This document shows, piece by piece, positions 1 to 7,644 of a stretch of 18,529 nt of DNA (position 1 is the first letter of the stretch; every line of letters begins with the position of its first letter). The notes under the pieces were generated by a model. The model worked only from the letters and a program-made list of their open reading frames with translations, had not been told where the DNA came from and ran no database searches. Source of the stretch: JBJHAX01 sp050480705. GTDB taxonomy: Bacteria > Actinomycetota > Nitriliruptoria > Nitriliruptorales > Nitriliruptoraceae. The position numbers and the translations under genes are program-made. The DNA lies in assembly GCA_050480705.1 (NCBI GenBank), contig JBJHAX010000040.1:1-18529 (forward strand). The letters run 5' to 3'.

Positions 1-1
1 A

Positions 2-154
2 ACCCACCACCCACGCGTCCTCACACTCGACGGACAACTCCGCGAACGCCTCACCCGCGACAACCCCGGCGACACCATGCTCTACCACATGGTCCGCCCC
101 CTCGAACGCCAATCACTGCGCAGACTCGGAACAAGCCTCGAGCAGGGCGCTTAA
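2..154 (+). CDS. 3' end of an unidentified protein-coding gene (partial)
   Basis: An open frame enters from the left edge and stops with TAA at 152-154, leaving about 50 C-terminal residues. Third codon positions are almost all G or C, as expected for a real gene in this genome, and no other gene competes for the segment. The tail is rich in Arg, Leu and basic/polar residues and ends LRRLGTSLEQGA. No domain or catalytic motif can be recognised in so short a piece. A transposase tail or a regulatory protein are both possible, but I cannot choose. It converges on the minus-strand methyltransferase, with only 12 bases between their stop codons. Confidence 0.5.
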   Translation, partial: THHPRVLTLDGQLRERLTRDNPGDTMLYHMVRPLERQSLRRLGTSLEQGA

Positions 155-166
155 CCGACCCAGGTG

Positions 167-892
167 TCAGCTGCCACTCGGCTTGCGGATGACCCCCTGA
201 TGACCGCCGCCGTACGCGATCACCGTCGGTTCGACACCGACCTGTTCGGTGAAATCTCGAAAACCGAGGTGGTCGTCGATGTCGTCGGCGACCAACACGC
301 CACCGGGCCGCAGCGCCTCGTACAGCTGCGCGTAGCCCCACGATGCCCCCGCGTAGGACTTGTCCGAGTCATAGTGGGCAAGGTCGAGCGTCCCGGGACC
401 TGCGGCAGCAAGCGCCACCGGCAGCTGTTCACGATCGGGACCGGACAACAGGGTCCAGTAATCCCGGTAGATGTTGGGGACAGCGACCCCAACCCATTCG
501 GCACCACGAAGGTAGGGGTACGGCAGGTCGGTTGACCACAGGTGTCCACCCCGTGGAACGATCGAGGTGAGGATCGCCAGGGATGACCATCCGTAGGCGA
601 CCCCCGTCTCGACGACGCGACGTGCCTCAATCTCCTCGCAGAGCTCGTAGATGAGGTCCACGTTTCCCGACCCACCGAATCGCAACGGGGCTGCTACGAC
701 ACGCAGGCGTGCCTCAGCTACCTCGTCCGGAAAGGTGCGTTCGAACGAATCCGTCGGCTTCCAGTGAACGGCATGCTGCCTGCACCAACGCCGGGCGGGA
801 CGTGCATCACGCAGGCGTCGCACGGCTTCGGGCCAGTTCGCAGGCAGTAGCCAGAACATCACATGGCGCACCGAGTTGACACGATTCTTCAT
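167..892 (-). CDS. Class I SAM-dependent methyltransferase (Methyltransf_24-like)
   Basis: Predicted 241-residue cytosolic methyltransferase. The SAM-binding motif I is VETGVAYGWSS (about residues 94-104). It is followed by an acidic strand end at STDLPYP (120-126), the AHYDSDKSY loop (172-180, typical of macrocin-O-methyltransferase/Methyltransf_24 relatives) and VADDIDDH (201-208), which resembles the metal- or substrate-binding acidic loop of that family. The frame stays open upstream to 1105, but the added 71 residues are Arg/Trp-rich and look non-coding, so I take the ATG at 890-892. The ATG at 857-859 is an alternative, because the purine-rich GAGGAA lies rather far (about 17 bases) from the chosen start. 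Its position at the end of a glycan locus suggests O-methylation of a sugar or of a small glycan precursor. The substrate cannot be read from sequence. Confidence 0.8.
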   Translation of the reverse strand: MKNRVNSVRHVMFWLLPANWPEAVRRLRDARPARRWCRQHAVHWKPTDSFERTFPDEVAEARLRVVAAPLRFGGSGNVDLIYELCEEIEARRVVETGVAYGWSSLAILTSIVPRGGHLWSTDLPYPYLRGAEWVGVAVPNIYRDYWTLLSGPDREQLPVALAAAGPGTLDLAHYDSDKSYAGASWGYAQLYEALRPGGVLVADDIDDHLGFRDFTEQVGVEPTVIAYGGGHQGVIRKPSGS

Positions 893-1146
893 GGCAGACC
901 CCGTCTGGCTTCCTCGGAAACCCCGTAGCCACCAATTGCGCGGGCAGTTGCGCTCGAGTCGTAATGCACACGATATGCGGTACTCCGGAGCGTCCTCCGG
1001 CCAGCTACGTATCAGAATTGGTACCGTATGCAAGCTTCGAACATAATAATCCTGCCCAGCGGTGCGGCGGAGGTGGCCATCGGCCCTACCTGTCGGCTCA
1101 GCCATGTTCTGCGATCCACCAATGGCACGCCGGCGGCCGACCGGCT
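893..1146. other. Intergenic stretch between methyltransferase and M48 protease
   Basis: 254 bases without a convincing gene. The part around 960-1060 is visibly richer in A+T than its surroundings. It would lie upstream of the methyltransferase, so it may hold that gene's promoter, but I find no confident -35/-10 pair. Just after the protease stop, GCCGG (1129-1133) and CCGGC (1141-1145) could form a short GC hairpin. There is no T-run, so I do not call it a terminator. Confidence 0.4.
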
Positions 1147-2307
1147 TTAGCCGCTTGGGGGCGGGGGTGGCTGGCCGCCCATCCCCGGGCCGGAGCCCGG
1201 GAGTCCGGGGACCTGGCCGGAACCCGGCATACCTGGTGGGATCGGCAAGCCGTGTGGACCGGCCGGGGGCTGCTGTGGCGGTGGCGGAGGCTCTTCCTGC
1301 CGCCGCCGGTCGACCGGCGGCAGCGGCGCGTCGGTGCGGACCGTGCCGGCATTAAGTGTCGCCAGCCGTTCGATGCGCTCGCTGATGCTCGGATGGGTGG
1401 CGAACCGGCGGGCCATCTTGGCCGCCCCACCTTTGCCGCGGGTCTCATTGGGCTCCTCGAACCAAAGGTGTGCCGTAGCCACCTCGAACCGCTGAAGTGA
1501 GGTGGTGTCCCCACCGATGCGGCGCAGCGCGTTCACCATGGACTGTGGGTCACGCAACGTGTCTGCCGCGGTCGCGTCGGCCAGGTACTCACGCTGCCGC
1601 GAGACGGCAAACCGGATCATCTGAGCCGCGATCGGCGCCACGATCAGCGCGATCAACCCGATCACCAGGAAGATCACCTGCGCGCCGCCGCCCTGGTTGT
1701 TGCTGCTGCGGCGCTGGCCACCGCCGAACCACATCATGCGCACCATCACGTCGGCCAGCAGTGCGACGAGCCCGGCGGTCGCGACCGCGACGGTGACCGC
1801 CCGGATGTCGTCGTTGACGATGTGTGCGACCTCGTGGGCGAGGACCGCCCGCAGCTCATAGCGGGGCAGGCGTTCGACCAGCCCGGTGGTGACCGCGATG
1901 TGGCTGTCTTCGAGCTTCAGGCCGGTCGCGAACGCGTTGGGCGCCGGGTCGTCGACAATGTAGAGCTTCGGCTTGGTGCCAAGGATGCCCGCCGACACGC
2001 ATACCTCGTCGAGGAGGTTGTGCAGTTCGGGCGCCTCCTGGCGGGAAACAGGACGCGCCTTGGCGGCTCGCAGCGCCAGTGCGGGGCCGGAGCGGTAGGC
2101 GATGAAGGTGAACAGCAGCCCGATCACGGTGCCGATCGCGGTGATCGACACCCCGATGACCGGATCGAGCACCGCGGGCCCCATCGCGATGCCGGCGATC
2201 ACCCACACGAGGACGGCGGCGATCACCACCCCGCCGATTAGCAGGAACCGGGTCGCCCGCCGGTTCTGCCGCTGGAGCTCGTCGTAGAGTCCGCCACCGC
2301 GCGCCAT
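1147..2307 (-). CDS. htpX: HtpX-like M48 family membrane zinc metalloprotease
   Basis: 386-residue integral-membrane peptidase. The zinc-binding helix is HEVAH at residues 158-162, with catalytic Glu159. The third ligand is Glu240 in REYLADA, and a conserved THPS box follows at 304-307. Hydrophobic segments near 21-43, 50-70, 173-190 and 210-230 fit the HtpX topology of two N-terminal membrane helices plus helices flanking the catalytic core. HtpX proteases degrade damaged membrane proteins at the cytoplasmic face. Residues after about 328 form an unusual Pro/Gly-rich tail with polyproline runs that is absent from E. coli HtpX (about 290 residues) and common in actinobacterial homologues. The ATG at 2305-2307 is preceded by GAAGG nine bases away. 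It lies 36 bases downstream of lemA in the same direction, a conserved pairing, so the two are probably co-transcribed. Its presence in a glycan locus is probably incidental. Confidence 0.93.
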   Translation of the reverse strand: MARGGGLYDELQRQNRRATRFLLIGGVVIAAVLVWVIAGIAMGPAVLDPVIGVSITAIGTVIGLLFTFIAYRSGPALALRAAKARPVSRQEAPELHNLLDEVCVSAGILGTKPKLYIVDDPAPNAFATGLKLEDSHIAVTTGLVERLPRYELRAVLAHEVAHIVNDDIRAVTVAVATAGLVALLADVMVRMMWFGGGQRRSSNNQGGGAQVIFLVIGLIALIVAPIAAQMIRFAVSRQREYLADATAADTLRDPQSMVNALRRIGGDTTSLQRFEVATAHLWFEEPNETRGKGGAAKMARRFATHPSISERIERLATLNAGTVRTDAPLPPVDRRRQEEPPPPPQQPPAGPHGLPIPPGMPGSGQVPGLPGSGPGMGGQPPPPPSG

Positions 2308-2343
2308 GGTGCAACGCCTTCTACGACCGTGAGTGGCCGCGGG

Positions 2344-2901
2344 TCAGCTGAAGTCGACGGTCGGTGCGCCACGCACCTCGATGGTTTCGACTTCGAAGTA
2401 TTCGCGATCCTCGAAGTTGAACATCGACGCGATTATGGAGGTCGGGAACACCTTGCGCGCTTCGTCGTAGGCACGAACCGACGCGTTGTAGTGTCCGCGC
2501 GAGCCCGCCACCATGTTCTCGGTGTGGGCGAGCTCTTCCTGGAGCTGGCGGAAGTTCGCGTCGGCTTTGAGCTGCGGGTAGTTCTCGGTGATGGCCAGCA
2601 GCTTCCCGAGCGCCTGGGTGATCATGTTCTCGGCTTCGGCGACCTCGCCGGGCAGCTGCACCGTCAGCGCCTTGGCGCGTGCGGCAGTGACCTCTTCGAA
2701 CGTCTCGCGCTCGTGGGCGGCGTAGCCCTTGACGGTGTTGACGAGGTTCGGGATCAGGTCGTGGCGACGCTGCAGCTGCGTGTCGATCTGGGCCCAGGCT
2801 TCGTCAATACGCACCCGGGAGCGCACGAGCCGGTTGTAGCCCGCGATCACCCAGCCGGCGAGCAGCACCACGATCACGATCAGCACGATGGTTGCGGTCA
2901 T
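2344..2901 (-). CDS. lemA: LemA family membrane protein
   Basis: 185-residue protein with one N-terminal membrane helix (about 3-22) followed by a long helical domain. LemA hallmarks are present: QLQRRHDLIPNLV (42-54), ENYPQLKADANF (106-117), the RQLQEELAHTEN helix (118-129) and a YDEARKVFP-like segment near 145-153 before the aromatic C-terminal part. Length and architecture match the family. LemA proteins have no settled biochemical role, but they often sit beside M48 HtpX-like proteases or TPM-domain proteins and are thought to act at the membrane. The start at 2899-2901 has a strong GGAGGAAGG element about 10 bases upstream. It is the first gene of a probable lemA-htpX pair. Confidence 0.94.
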   Translation of the reverse strand: MTATIVLIVIVVLLAGWVIAGYNRLVRSRVRIDEAWAQIDTQLQRRHDLIPNLVNTVKGYAAHERETFEEVTAARAKALTVQLPGEVAEAENMITQALGKLLAITENYPQLKADANFRQLQEELAHTENMVAGSRGHYNASVRAYDEARKVFPTSIIASMFNFEDREYFEVETIEVRGAPTVDFS

Positions 2902-2932
2902 GGACCTTGACCCTTCCTCCGGGTTGGTTCCA

Positions 2933-2946
2933 CCTGCATTCGCAGG
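2933..2946. repeat. Small perfect hairpin in the lemA leader
   Basis: CCTGC (2933-2937) and GCAGG (2942-2946) pair across a 4-base loop, about 32 bases upstream of the lemA start. It could fold in the lemA 5' untranslated RNA. The stem is only 5 bp, and chance occurrence at this GC content is quite possible. Confidence 0.2.
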
Positions 2947-2983
2947 ATCCTCGAACAGCCAAGGCTACAACGCGCCGGGGCAC

Positions 2984-2996
2984 TTCGGGGCCCGAA
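2984..2996. repeat. Near-perfect palindrome TTCGGG-G-CCCGAA between epimerase stop and lemA
   Basis: Two 6-base arms surround a single central base in the 114-bp gap between the epimerase stop and the lemA start. The form suits a dimeric regulator's operator upstream of lemA, or a GC-rich stem after the epimerase gene. There is no T-tract for an intrinsic terminator. This is read from sequence symmetry only. Confidence 0.2.
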
Positions 2997-3015
2997 CCGC
3001 TGCGCCACGGGCGGG

Positions 3016-3888
3016 TCAGTCCTCCTTCGCAGCCTCGATGTCGCGCATGCAGTCGAGAAGCCCGAGACCGAGATCGATGTAGGTCTCACGCGTCAGGCGT
3101 ATCCCCCGCGACGAATCGAACGCATACGGGGTGATTCGGTAGTGGCCGGCGACCGATGTCGCACTCAGGTTGATCTCGAGGTTCCCGCCGAGCATCTCGT
3201 CGACCATCGCGAGCAGCTCGGCGGTGGTAAGGCGTTCCCGGCCGGCGAGATGGATGACCTGACCGACGAACCGCTCGTCGAGCGCATCGACAGCCATCGC
3301 CGCAGCGTCCTGGACGTGGATGTACTCGCGTATCTCTGTCCCGTCACCCCAGTAGTCGATGCGGCCCACCTCGATCGCCTGCCGGAGCAGCCGAGCAATC
3401 GCGTTCTCCCCGTCGGCTCGTGGCCCGTACAGCGAACCGAAGCGAAGCACCGTCGTCGGAAGGTCGTAGGTCCGCCCGAACTCGCGGACGAGCTCCTCGG
3501 CGGCGCTCTTTGACACCCTGTAGAAGCCACCCGATCGTGACAAGGTGTAGATGGAGCTGGCGAACACGAAGCGGAATACCCCGGCATCGCGAGCGGCCTC
3601 GAGGACGTTGAGGGTGCCAATGACGTTGACCTCGATGGCCCGTCGCGGGTCCTCTCGTGCCTCGTCCAAGCCGGCCACACCTGCGAGGTGGTAGACAACG
3701 TCAACGTCGGCGACTGCGGAATGAATCGCGTCGGCATCGAGCACGTCACCGATGACCTCCGACTGGTCATCGCGCAGCCACGGCGAGTGGTCGCGGTCCA
3801 GGACGGTCACCTCGTGACCGGCGTCCGCGAGGGCGTCCGCGACATGGCTGCCAACGAAGCCACTTCCTCCTGTGACCAGCACCTTCAT
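3016..3888 (-). CDS. NAD-dependent epimerase/dehydratase (extended SDR, nucleotide-sugar type)
   Basis: 290-residue extended short-chain dehydrogenase. The Rossmann motif is TGGSGFVG (6-13), then DVVYHLAG (63-70), SSIY (111-114) and the catalytic YRVSK (Tyr123, Lys127). Next come RFGSLYGPR (149-157), GDGTEIREYIHVQD (181-194) and a C-terminal sugar-binding part. These are the hallmarks of UDP-glucose 4-epimerase and dTDP/GDP-sugar 4,6-dehydratase relatives. The exact reaction cannot be assigned, and 290 residues is slightly short for either group. The ATG at 3886-3888 is preceded by GGAGGT at about 7 bases. The frame is open further upstream, but the extra 51 residues are Gly/Arg-rich and unlike the family. 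It probably supplies a nucleotide sugar to the glycan made by this locus and may be transcribed with the sulfotransferase gene 106 bases upstream. Confidence 0.9.
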   Translation of the reverse strand: MKVLVTGGSGFVGSHVADALADAGHEVTVLDRDHSPWLRDDQSEVIGDVLDADAIHSAVADVDVVYHLAGVAGLDEAREDPRRAIEVNVIGTLNVLEAARDAGVFRFVFASSIYTLSRSGGFYRVSKSAAEELVREFGRTYDLPTTVLRFGSLYGPRADGENAIARLLRQAIEVGRIDYWGDGTEIREYIHVQDAAAMAVDALDERFVGQVIHLAGRERLTTAELLAMVDEMLGGNLEINLSATSVAGHYRITPYAFDSSRGIRLTRETYIDLGLGLLDCMRDIEAAKED

Positions 3889-3994
3889 GCTCGGACCTCC
3901 ACCACGTCCTGCATCCCCTCCCGATCCAGCCACAGCGGACATCCTCCCCATGTGTCCTCGGCGGCACCCACGACTGCTGTGGCTGATCCCCTGG

Positions 3995-4870
3995 TCACGG
4001 CAGCCACGGTCGGTGCCCCTCCCGGATCCGCTGACGTGCACGGACCCATGACGACTCGAAATGCTCCTGAAGCTCGGCGAGCTCCACTGGCTCGATCGCG
4101 GGCCTACCCCAACGGTTGAGGTACCGGCCGGGCCACCGGTGCATCATGTCGACCGGATGGAGGCGCGCAACCCGCAGGATGCGCATTACAGCCGAGTTGA
4201 CCCGACCACGTGGATTGCGCGGCGAATCGATGAAACGGTTGACGACCCTGATGGTACGGGCGGCCGCACGCTTCAAGCTCACGTTTGACCTGCTCGAAGG
4301 TCGTTCCTGCGACCCGTCGAACCGTGTGCCGACGAAGCGCTCCACAAGGCCGGCAGCTCCACCGAAGTCTTCGCGCAGCTGGTCATAATCGAGCAGCAGC
4401 ACTGCAGAGAACTCCATGTCGTCGATCGCATCGATGAGCGTATTCAGGTCCATCGCGTCGAGGACGTTCGCCTGCTCCAACCACACCGGAAACCGTTCGG
4501 TGCCACCCTTCATCACATGCTGGTGGTAGAGGCTCTCGAGATGAGCGGATGGCTCACGTAGTACGAGAAGCAGCCTGCTCCCCGGGTAGGCCTGCGCGAC
4601 ACCTCTCAGCAGACGTTCACGAACATCGCAGTACGAACCACTCACTGGGCTACCTGACAAGTTCTCGTCAGAGATGAGTATCGGTCGCGGCGCTGCCGCG
4701 ACTGCGTCCACGATGTCGCGGAACCGGCTGACTGTCACGTACGTGCCATGCGTCATGTGTGGGAAAACATGGCGCTGCAGGTGAGTCGACCCGGTCTTCT
4801 GGAGTCCACAGTGGAACACGACGTCCTGATACACGCCTACCCCAGCCTGCGTCGGAAGTCGGGAGGACAA
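3995..4870 (-). CDS. Sulfotransferase-like P-loop protein (PAPS-dependent)
   Basis: Up to 291 residues. Near the N terminus, FHCGLQKTGSTHLQ (about 19-32) matches the 5'-phosphosulfate-binding loop of sulfotransferases (KTGST core). LLVLREPSAHLESLY (about 101-115) matches the 3'-phosphate-binding strand and helix (LRxP...S). The remainder is helical and basic, with an acidic region before residue 180. The role would be transfer of sulfate from PAPS to a glycan or lipid hydroxyl. Start choice is uncertain: the long form begins with TTG at 4868-4870 and no good ribosome site, while a GTG at 4832-4834 (279 residues) keeps both motifs and has a GGGG run about 7 bases upstream. It is transcribed divergently from the GT4 gene at 4989. 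The acceptor is unknown; sulfation of the locus's polysaccharide is inferred. Confidence 0.78.
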   Translation of the reverse strand: MSSRLPTQAGVGVYQDVVFHCGLQKTGSTHLQRHVFPHMTHGTYVTVSRFRDIVDAVAAAPRPILISDENLSGSPVSGSYCDVRERLLRGVAQAYPGSRLLLVLREPSAHLESLYHQHVMKGGTERFPVWLEQANVLDAMDLNTLIDAIDDMEFSAVLLLDYDQLREDFGGAAGLVERFVGTRFDGSQERPSSRSNVSLKRAAARTIRVVNRFIDSPRNPRGRVNSAVMRILRVARLHPVDMMHRWPGRYLNRWGRPAIEPVELAELQEHFESSWVRARQRIREGHRPWLP

Positions 4871-4988
4871 TGCGAGCTGTGCTTCGCACGGGCGTCGAGG
4901 TTAGTTCACGCTACGCGCCCGCTAGCGTCGCATTTCAGCGCGGTTATACGCGAACCCGCCCGCTCCTGCGCGCCGGAGTCCCCGACAG

Positions 4989-6122
4989 ATGAACGTCATG
5001 CGGCCGCCAGGCCCCGTCACGCTGGTCATCGAGCATCTGCGTGGAGGTGGTGCAGAGCGCAACATGCTCCGCCTCGCGGGCGCATTGCACGCGCGCGGGA
5101 TCGAGATAACCGTCGTTGCTGTCGACGCTTCCGAGCGGGTCAGCGCATGGGTCCCGCCTGACGTCGACGTGTTGGACCTGGCTCGCACCAAGTTGGAGTC
5201 GGCGATCCTGCCGTTGGCACGGCTTATCCGCACGTCCCGACCGCGCGCCGTCATCTCGGCCGGGAGCGCGGTGAACGTAATCACCGTGATGGCCCGTTCG
5301 CTGGCAAGATCGAGCGCCAGGGTCATCGTGACCGAGCGCAACACGCAGTCGAGCCAGCGCGCCGACGCAGTCACGCTCCGGCGCCGGCACATCACCCCCG
5401 CGCTAATGCGCCGCACCTACCGACGCGCGAACGCGATCGTCGCGGTGTCCGACGGTGTTGCCGATGATCTTGCGCGATTCCTGCACATTGATCGCTCCGA
5501 CATCATCACCATTCCGAACCCCATTGTGCACGACGACTTCGCAGACAAGGAATCGCAGCCGTTGCCGGCCCCTTGGAACAGGCGTGTCGGCGATGCCGAA
5601 CTCGTTCTCAGCGCAGGACGGCTCGTCGCACACAAGGACCACGAGACGCTGCTGCGCGCGTTCGCTCATGTACGAGAGTCGCGCGTCAACGTGAAGCTCG
5701 CGATTCTGGGTGAGGGGGAGGAGGGCGGGCGGTTGCGGCAGCTCGTCGAGGACCTGGCGTTGGGCGAATACGTGCTATTCCCGGGATTCCAGGAGAACCC
5801 CTTTCCATGGATGCACCGGGCAACCGTGTTCGCATTGACCTCACAGTACGAGGGACTTCCGACCGTACTCATAGAGGCACTGGCCTGCGGCGCACGCGTG
5901 GTTGCGACCGATTGCCCGAGCGGTCCAGCCGAGATCCTCGACGGCGGGCGATGGGGAAGCCTCGTGCCGGTCGCCGATGTCGACGCGACGGCACAGGCCC
6001 TCACGAAGGAACTCGACAGCGGACGTTGGCCGGTCCGACCGGACGTGGCAGTGGACCCGTACCGCACGGGTACGGTCGTCGACCAGTACCTGTCCGTGTT
6101 GGAACGCACCACGCGCACGTGA
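4989..6122 (+). CDS. GT4 family glycosyltransferase (GT-B fold)
   Basis: 377-residue retaining glycosyltransferase of the GT-B fold. The N-terminal glycine-rich acceptor loop is HLRGGGAERN (16-25). NAIVAVSDGV (148-157) is the domain junction, followed by the LSAGRLVAHKDH donor-domain strand (207-218), GEGEE (241-245) and the signature E-x7-E, with Glu288 and Glu296 in SQYEGLPTVLIEAL. Domain order and length match family 4. It uses a nucleotide sugar to extend a lipid-linked or growing glycan at the cytoplasmic face. The sugar cannot be predicted. The ATG has GGAG 11 bases upstream. It heads the + strand glycan block and ends 58 bases before the GT29-domain gene. Confidence 0.93.
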   Translation: MNVMRPPGPVTLVIEHLRGGGAERNMLRLAGALHARGIEITVVAVDASERVSAWVPPDVDVLDLARTKLESAILPLARLIRTSRPRAVISAGSAVNVITVMARSLARSSARVIVTERNTQSSQRADAVTLRRRHITPALMRRTYRRANAIVAVSDGVADDLARFLHIDRSDIITIPNPIVHDDFADKESQPLPAPWNRRVGDAELVLSAGRLVAHKDHETLLRAFAHVRESRVNVKLAILGEGEEGGRLRQLVEDLALGEYVLFPGFQENPFPWMHRATVFALTSQYEGLPTVLIEALACGARVVATDCPSGPAEILDGGRWGSLVPVADVDATAQALTKELDSGRWPVRPDVAVDPYRTGTVVDQYLSVLERTTRT

Positions 6123-6180
6123 CCACGATGTCGATCTGCATTCGGGTTCGGATGAATCGACGATTTGAACGGACCCCGAC

Positions 6181-7644
6181 GTGAAACGTCGTTCGGCACT
6201 GCACTACCTACGACGCGGCAAGTACGCTCGTGCCCTCGCCACGGCTGTGGGCCCGACACTCGCTCGCCGGCCAGTACGACGCATCGCCCGCCTCGGAGGT
6301 GAGCGATTCTCCGACGACCAGCGGGCCCTCGCACTGCTGCGTATCACGGTCAATCAGTCGGTCGCTGCTCGCATCCAAGGCGACATCCCGACGATGCGAC
6401 GTGACACGCGCAGTTCGCTAAGACTGGCGGCGCCCCGACTCGCCACAGCGCTCGGTGCGTCCATTGCCGAGTCACTGGTCGAGGTCACCGAAGACCCGGG
6501 TCGCTTCCACGACATCACGGTCACGCTCGCAGACGACATCGAGCGCGCAGATCCTGGGCTGGCGACGGGGCTCGAGTGGCTCCGCCTTCGATTCGTGCTC
6601 GCATCGCACGGATTCGTGCACACGAGCACTCTTGCGCGCGTGCATGCCCGCACCGCAGCCTGGACCGCGGGAAACCGGCCAGGCGCGACACGGGACGAAC
6701 TGATCCTCGCGACAGCTCTTGCCGCCGATGCGGCTGAATCCGGCCACGCTCGTAAGCTCCTGGCACGCATCGAAGGTGACGGCCGGCACCCTCCCGTGCC
6801 CGAGCCGCTCGTAGCGTTCATCGCGCTCGGCGAAGGCGCGCGTAACGTGGCGGATCGAGGTGAAAGCCACCTCAGGTCGCAAGACCAACAATTCGCCGAT
6901 CTCGTGGCGGGGCGGACGGTGGCGGTCGTCGGACCATCGCCATCTCCCAAGCCGCACGGCGATGAGATCGACTCGCACGACATCGTCGTCCGCTTGAACT
7001 TCGCCGGACCCGGAACTTCGGGTGACCCCTCGGGCGCCGGAACCCGCACCGACGTGTCCTACTATCGTTCCCCCCGCCGCTTACGGCACAACCTGCCGGT
7101 CGACGGCGACGCAGTGCTCTTGCCGTCCGGGCTGCGCTTCGCAGTCACCGAGGACGACATGCAGGCGGGAAATAACCCGCCTGCAGACCGGAGTGGCACC
7201 AAGGGCCACCCAACGCGCTACGTCGGGCCGCCGATCCGGACGTCGTTCACGCCACGGCTCCACGGACTCTTCGGAGCCAAGCCCAACGGTTACCAGAAGC
7301 TCCAGATGGTGCTGTTCGACCTGCTGCACTTCGCACCGGCCAGGATCCGTGTCTTCAACGCGACCCTGTACGCCTCACCGGAGCTTTATCACGACGGATT
7401 CGAGAGCGCGCGCGCGACCCATCAGTCGCCGGTGGAGATCTGCAAGCAGTTCGCGATGCAGGACCCGATCGGCAACCACAACTTCGTGCGCAACCTGCTG
7501 GACGTGGGGTCGATCGAAGTCGACGAGCAGGCGCATCAGGTGCTCGCGAGTGACCCACCGACGTACGCGCATGAGCTCGATCGGTTGTTCGGTGCGCCCC
7601 GCTGGACGGTCGTGCCGCGCGACGTAGCAGTTCGCGAACGATGA
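6181..7644 (+). CDS. Protein with C-terminal GT29 sialyltransferase-like domain
   Basis: 487 residues in two parts. Residues 1 to about 235 are helical, Ala/Arg/Leu-rich and unrecognised, perhaps a repeat-like scaffold. Residues about 240-480 resemble family 29 sialyltransferases. TVAVVGPSPS (246-255) followed by DEIDSHDIVVRLN (261-273) closely matches sialylmotif L (VVGNSG...EIDSHDxVxRxN). KPNGYQKLQMVLFDLL (367-382) followed by RIRVFN (388-393) sits where motif S is expected, though the usual P-[ST]-[ST]-G is changed to KPNG. GNHNFVRNLL (431-440) supplies a late His that may correspond to the catalytic motif VS region. GT29 enzymes transfer sialic acid from CMP. The start is GTG at 6181; the next gene starts inside its stop (ATGA). 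No signal peptide or membrane helix is seen, so it should act in the cytosol. The nonulosonate operon downstream supports a CMP-sugar donor. The fold call is good; the activity is inferred. Confidence 0.78.
   Translation: MKRRSALHYLRRGKYARALATAVGPTLARRPVRRIARLGGERFSDDQRALALLRITVNQSVAARIQGDIPTMRRDTRSSLRLAAPRLATALGASIAESLVEVTEDPGRFHDITVTLADDIERADPGLATGLEWLRLRFVLASHGFVHTSTLARVHARTAAWTAGNRPGATRDELILATALAADAAESGHARKLLARIEGDGRHPPVPEPLVAFIALGEGARNVADRGESHLRSQDQQFADLVAGRTVAVVGPSPSPKPHGDEIDSHDIVVRLNFAGPGTSGDPSGAGTRTDVSYYRSPRRLRHNLPVDGDAVLLPSGLRFAVTEDDMQAGNNPPADRSGTKGHPTRYVGPPIRTSFTPRLHGLFGAKPNGYQKLQMVLFDLLHFAPARIRVFNATLYASPELYHDGFESARATHQSPVEICKQFAMQDPIGNHNFVRNLLDVGSIEVDEQAHQVLASDPPTYAHELDRLFGAPRWTVVPRDVAVRER

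Noticed and set aside
893..1105. N-terminal extension of the methyltransferase to 1105
   Set aside because: The added 71 residues are Arg/Trp/Cys-rich and fall in an A+T-richer intergenic stretch with no family similarity.
1129..1145. GC hairpin after the htpX stop as a terminator
   Set aside because: The stem is only 5 bp with a 7-base loop and no following T-run, so chance is a sufficient explanation.
4944..4950. TTATACG as a -10 box for the GT4 gene at 4989
   Set aside because: The hexamer is plausible, but no acceptable -35 sequence is found 16-18 bases upstream.
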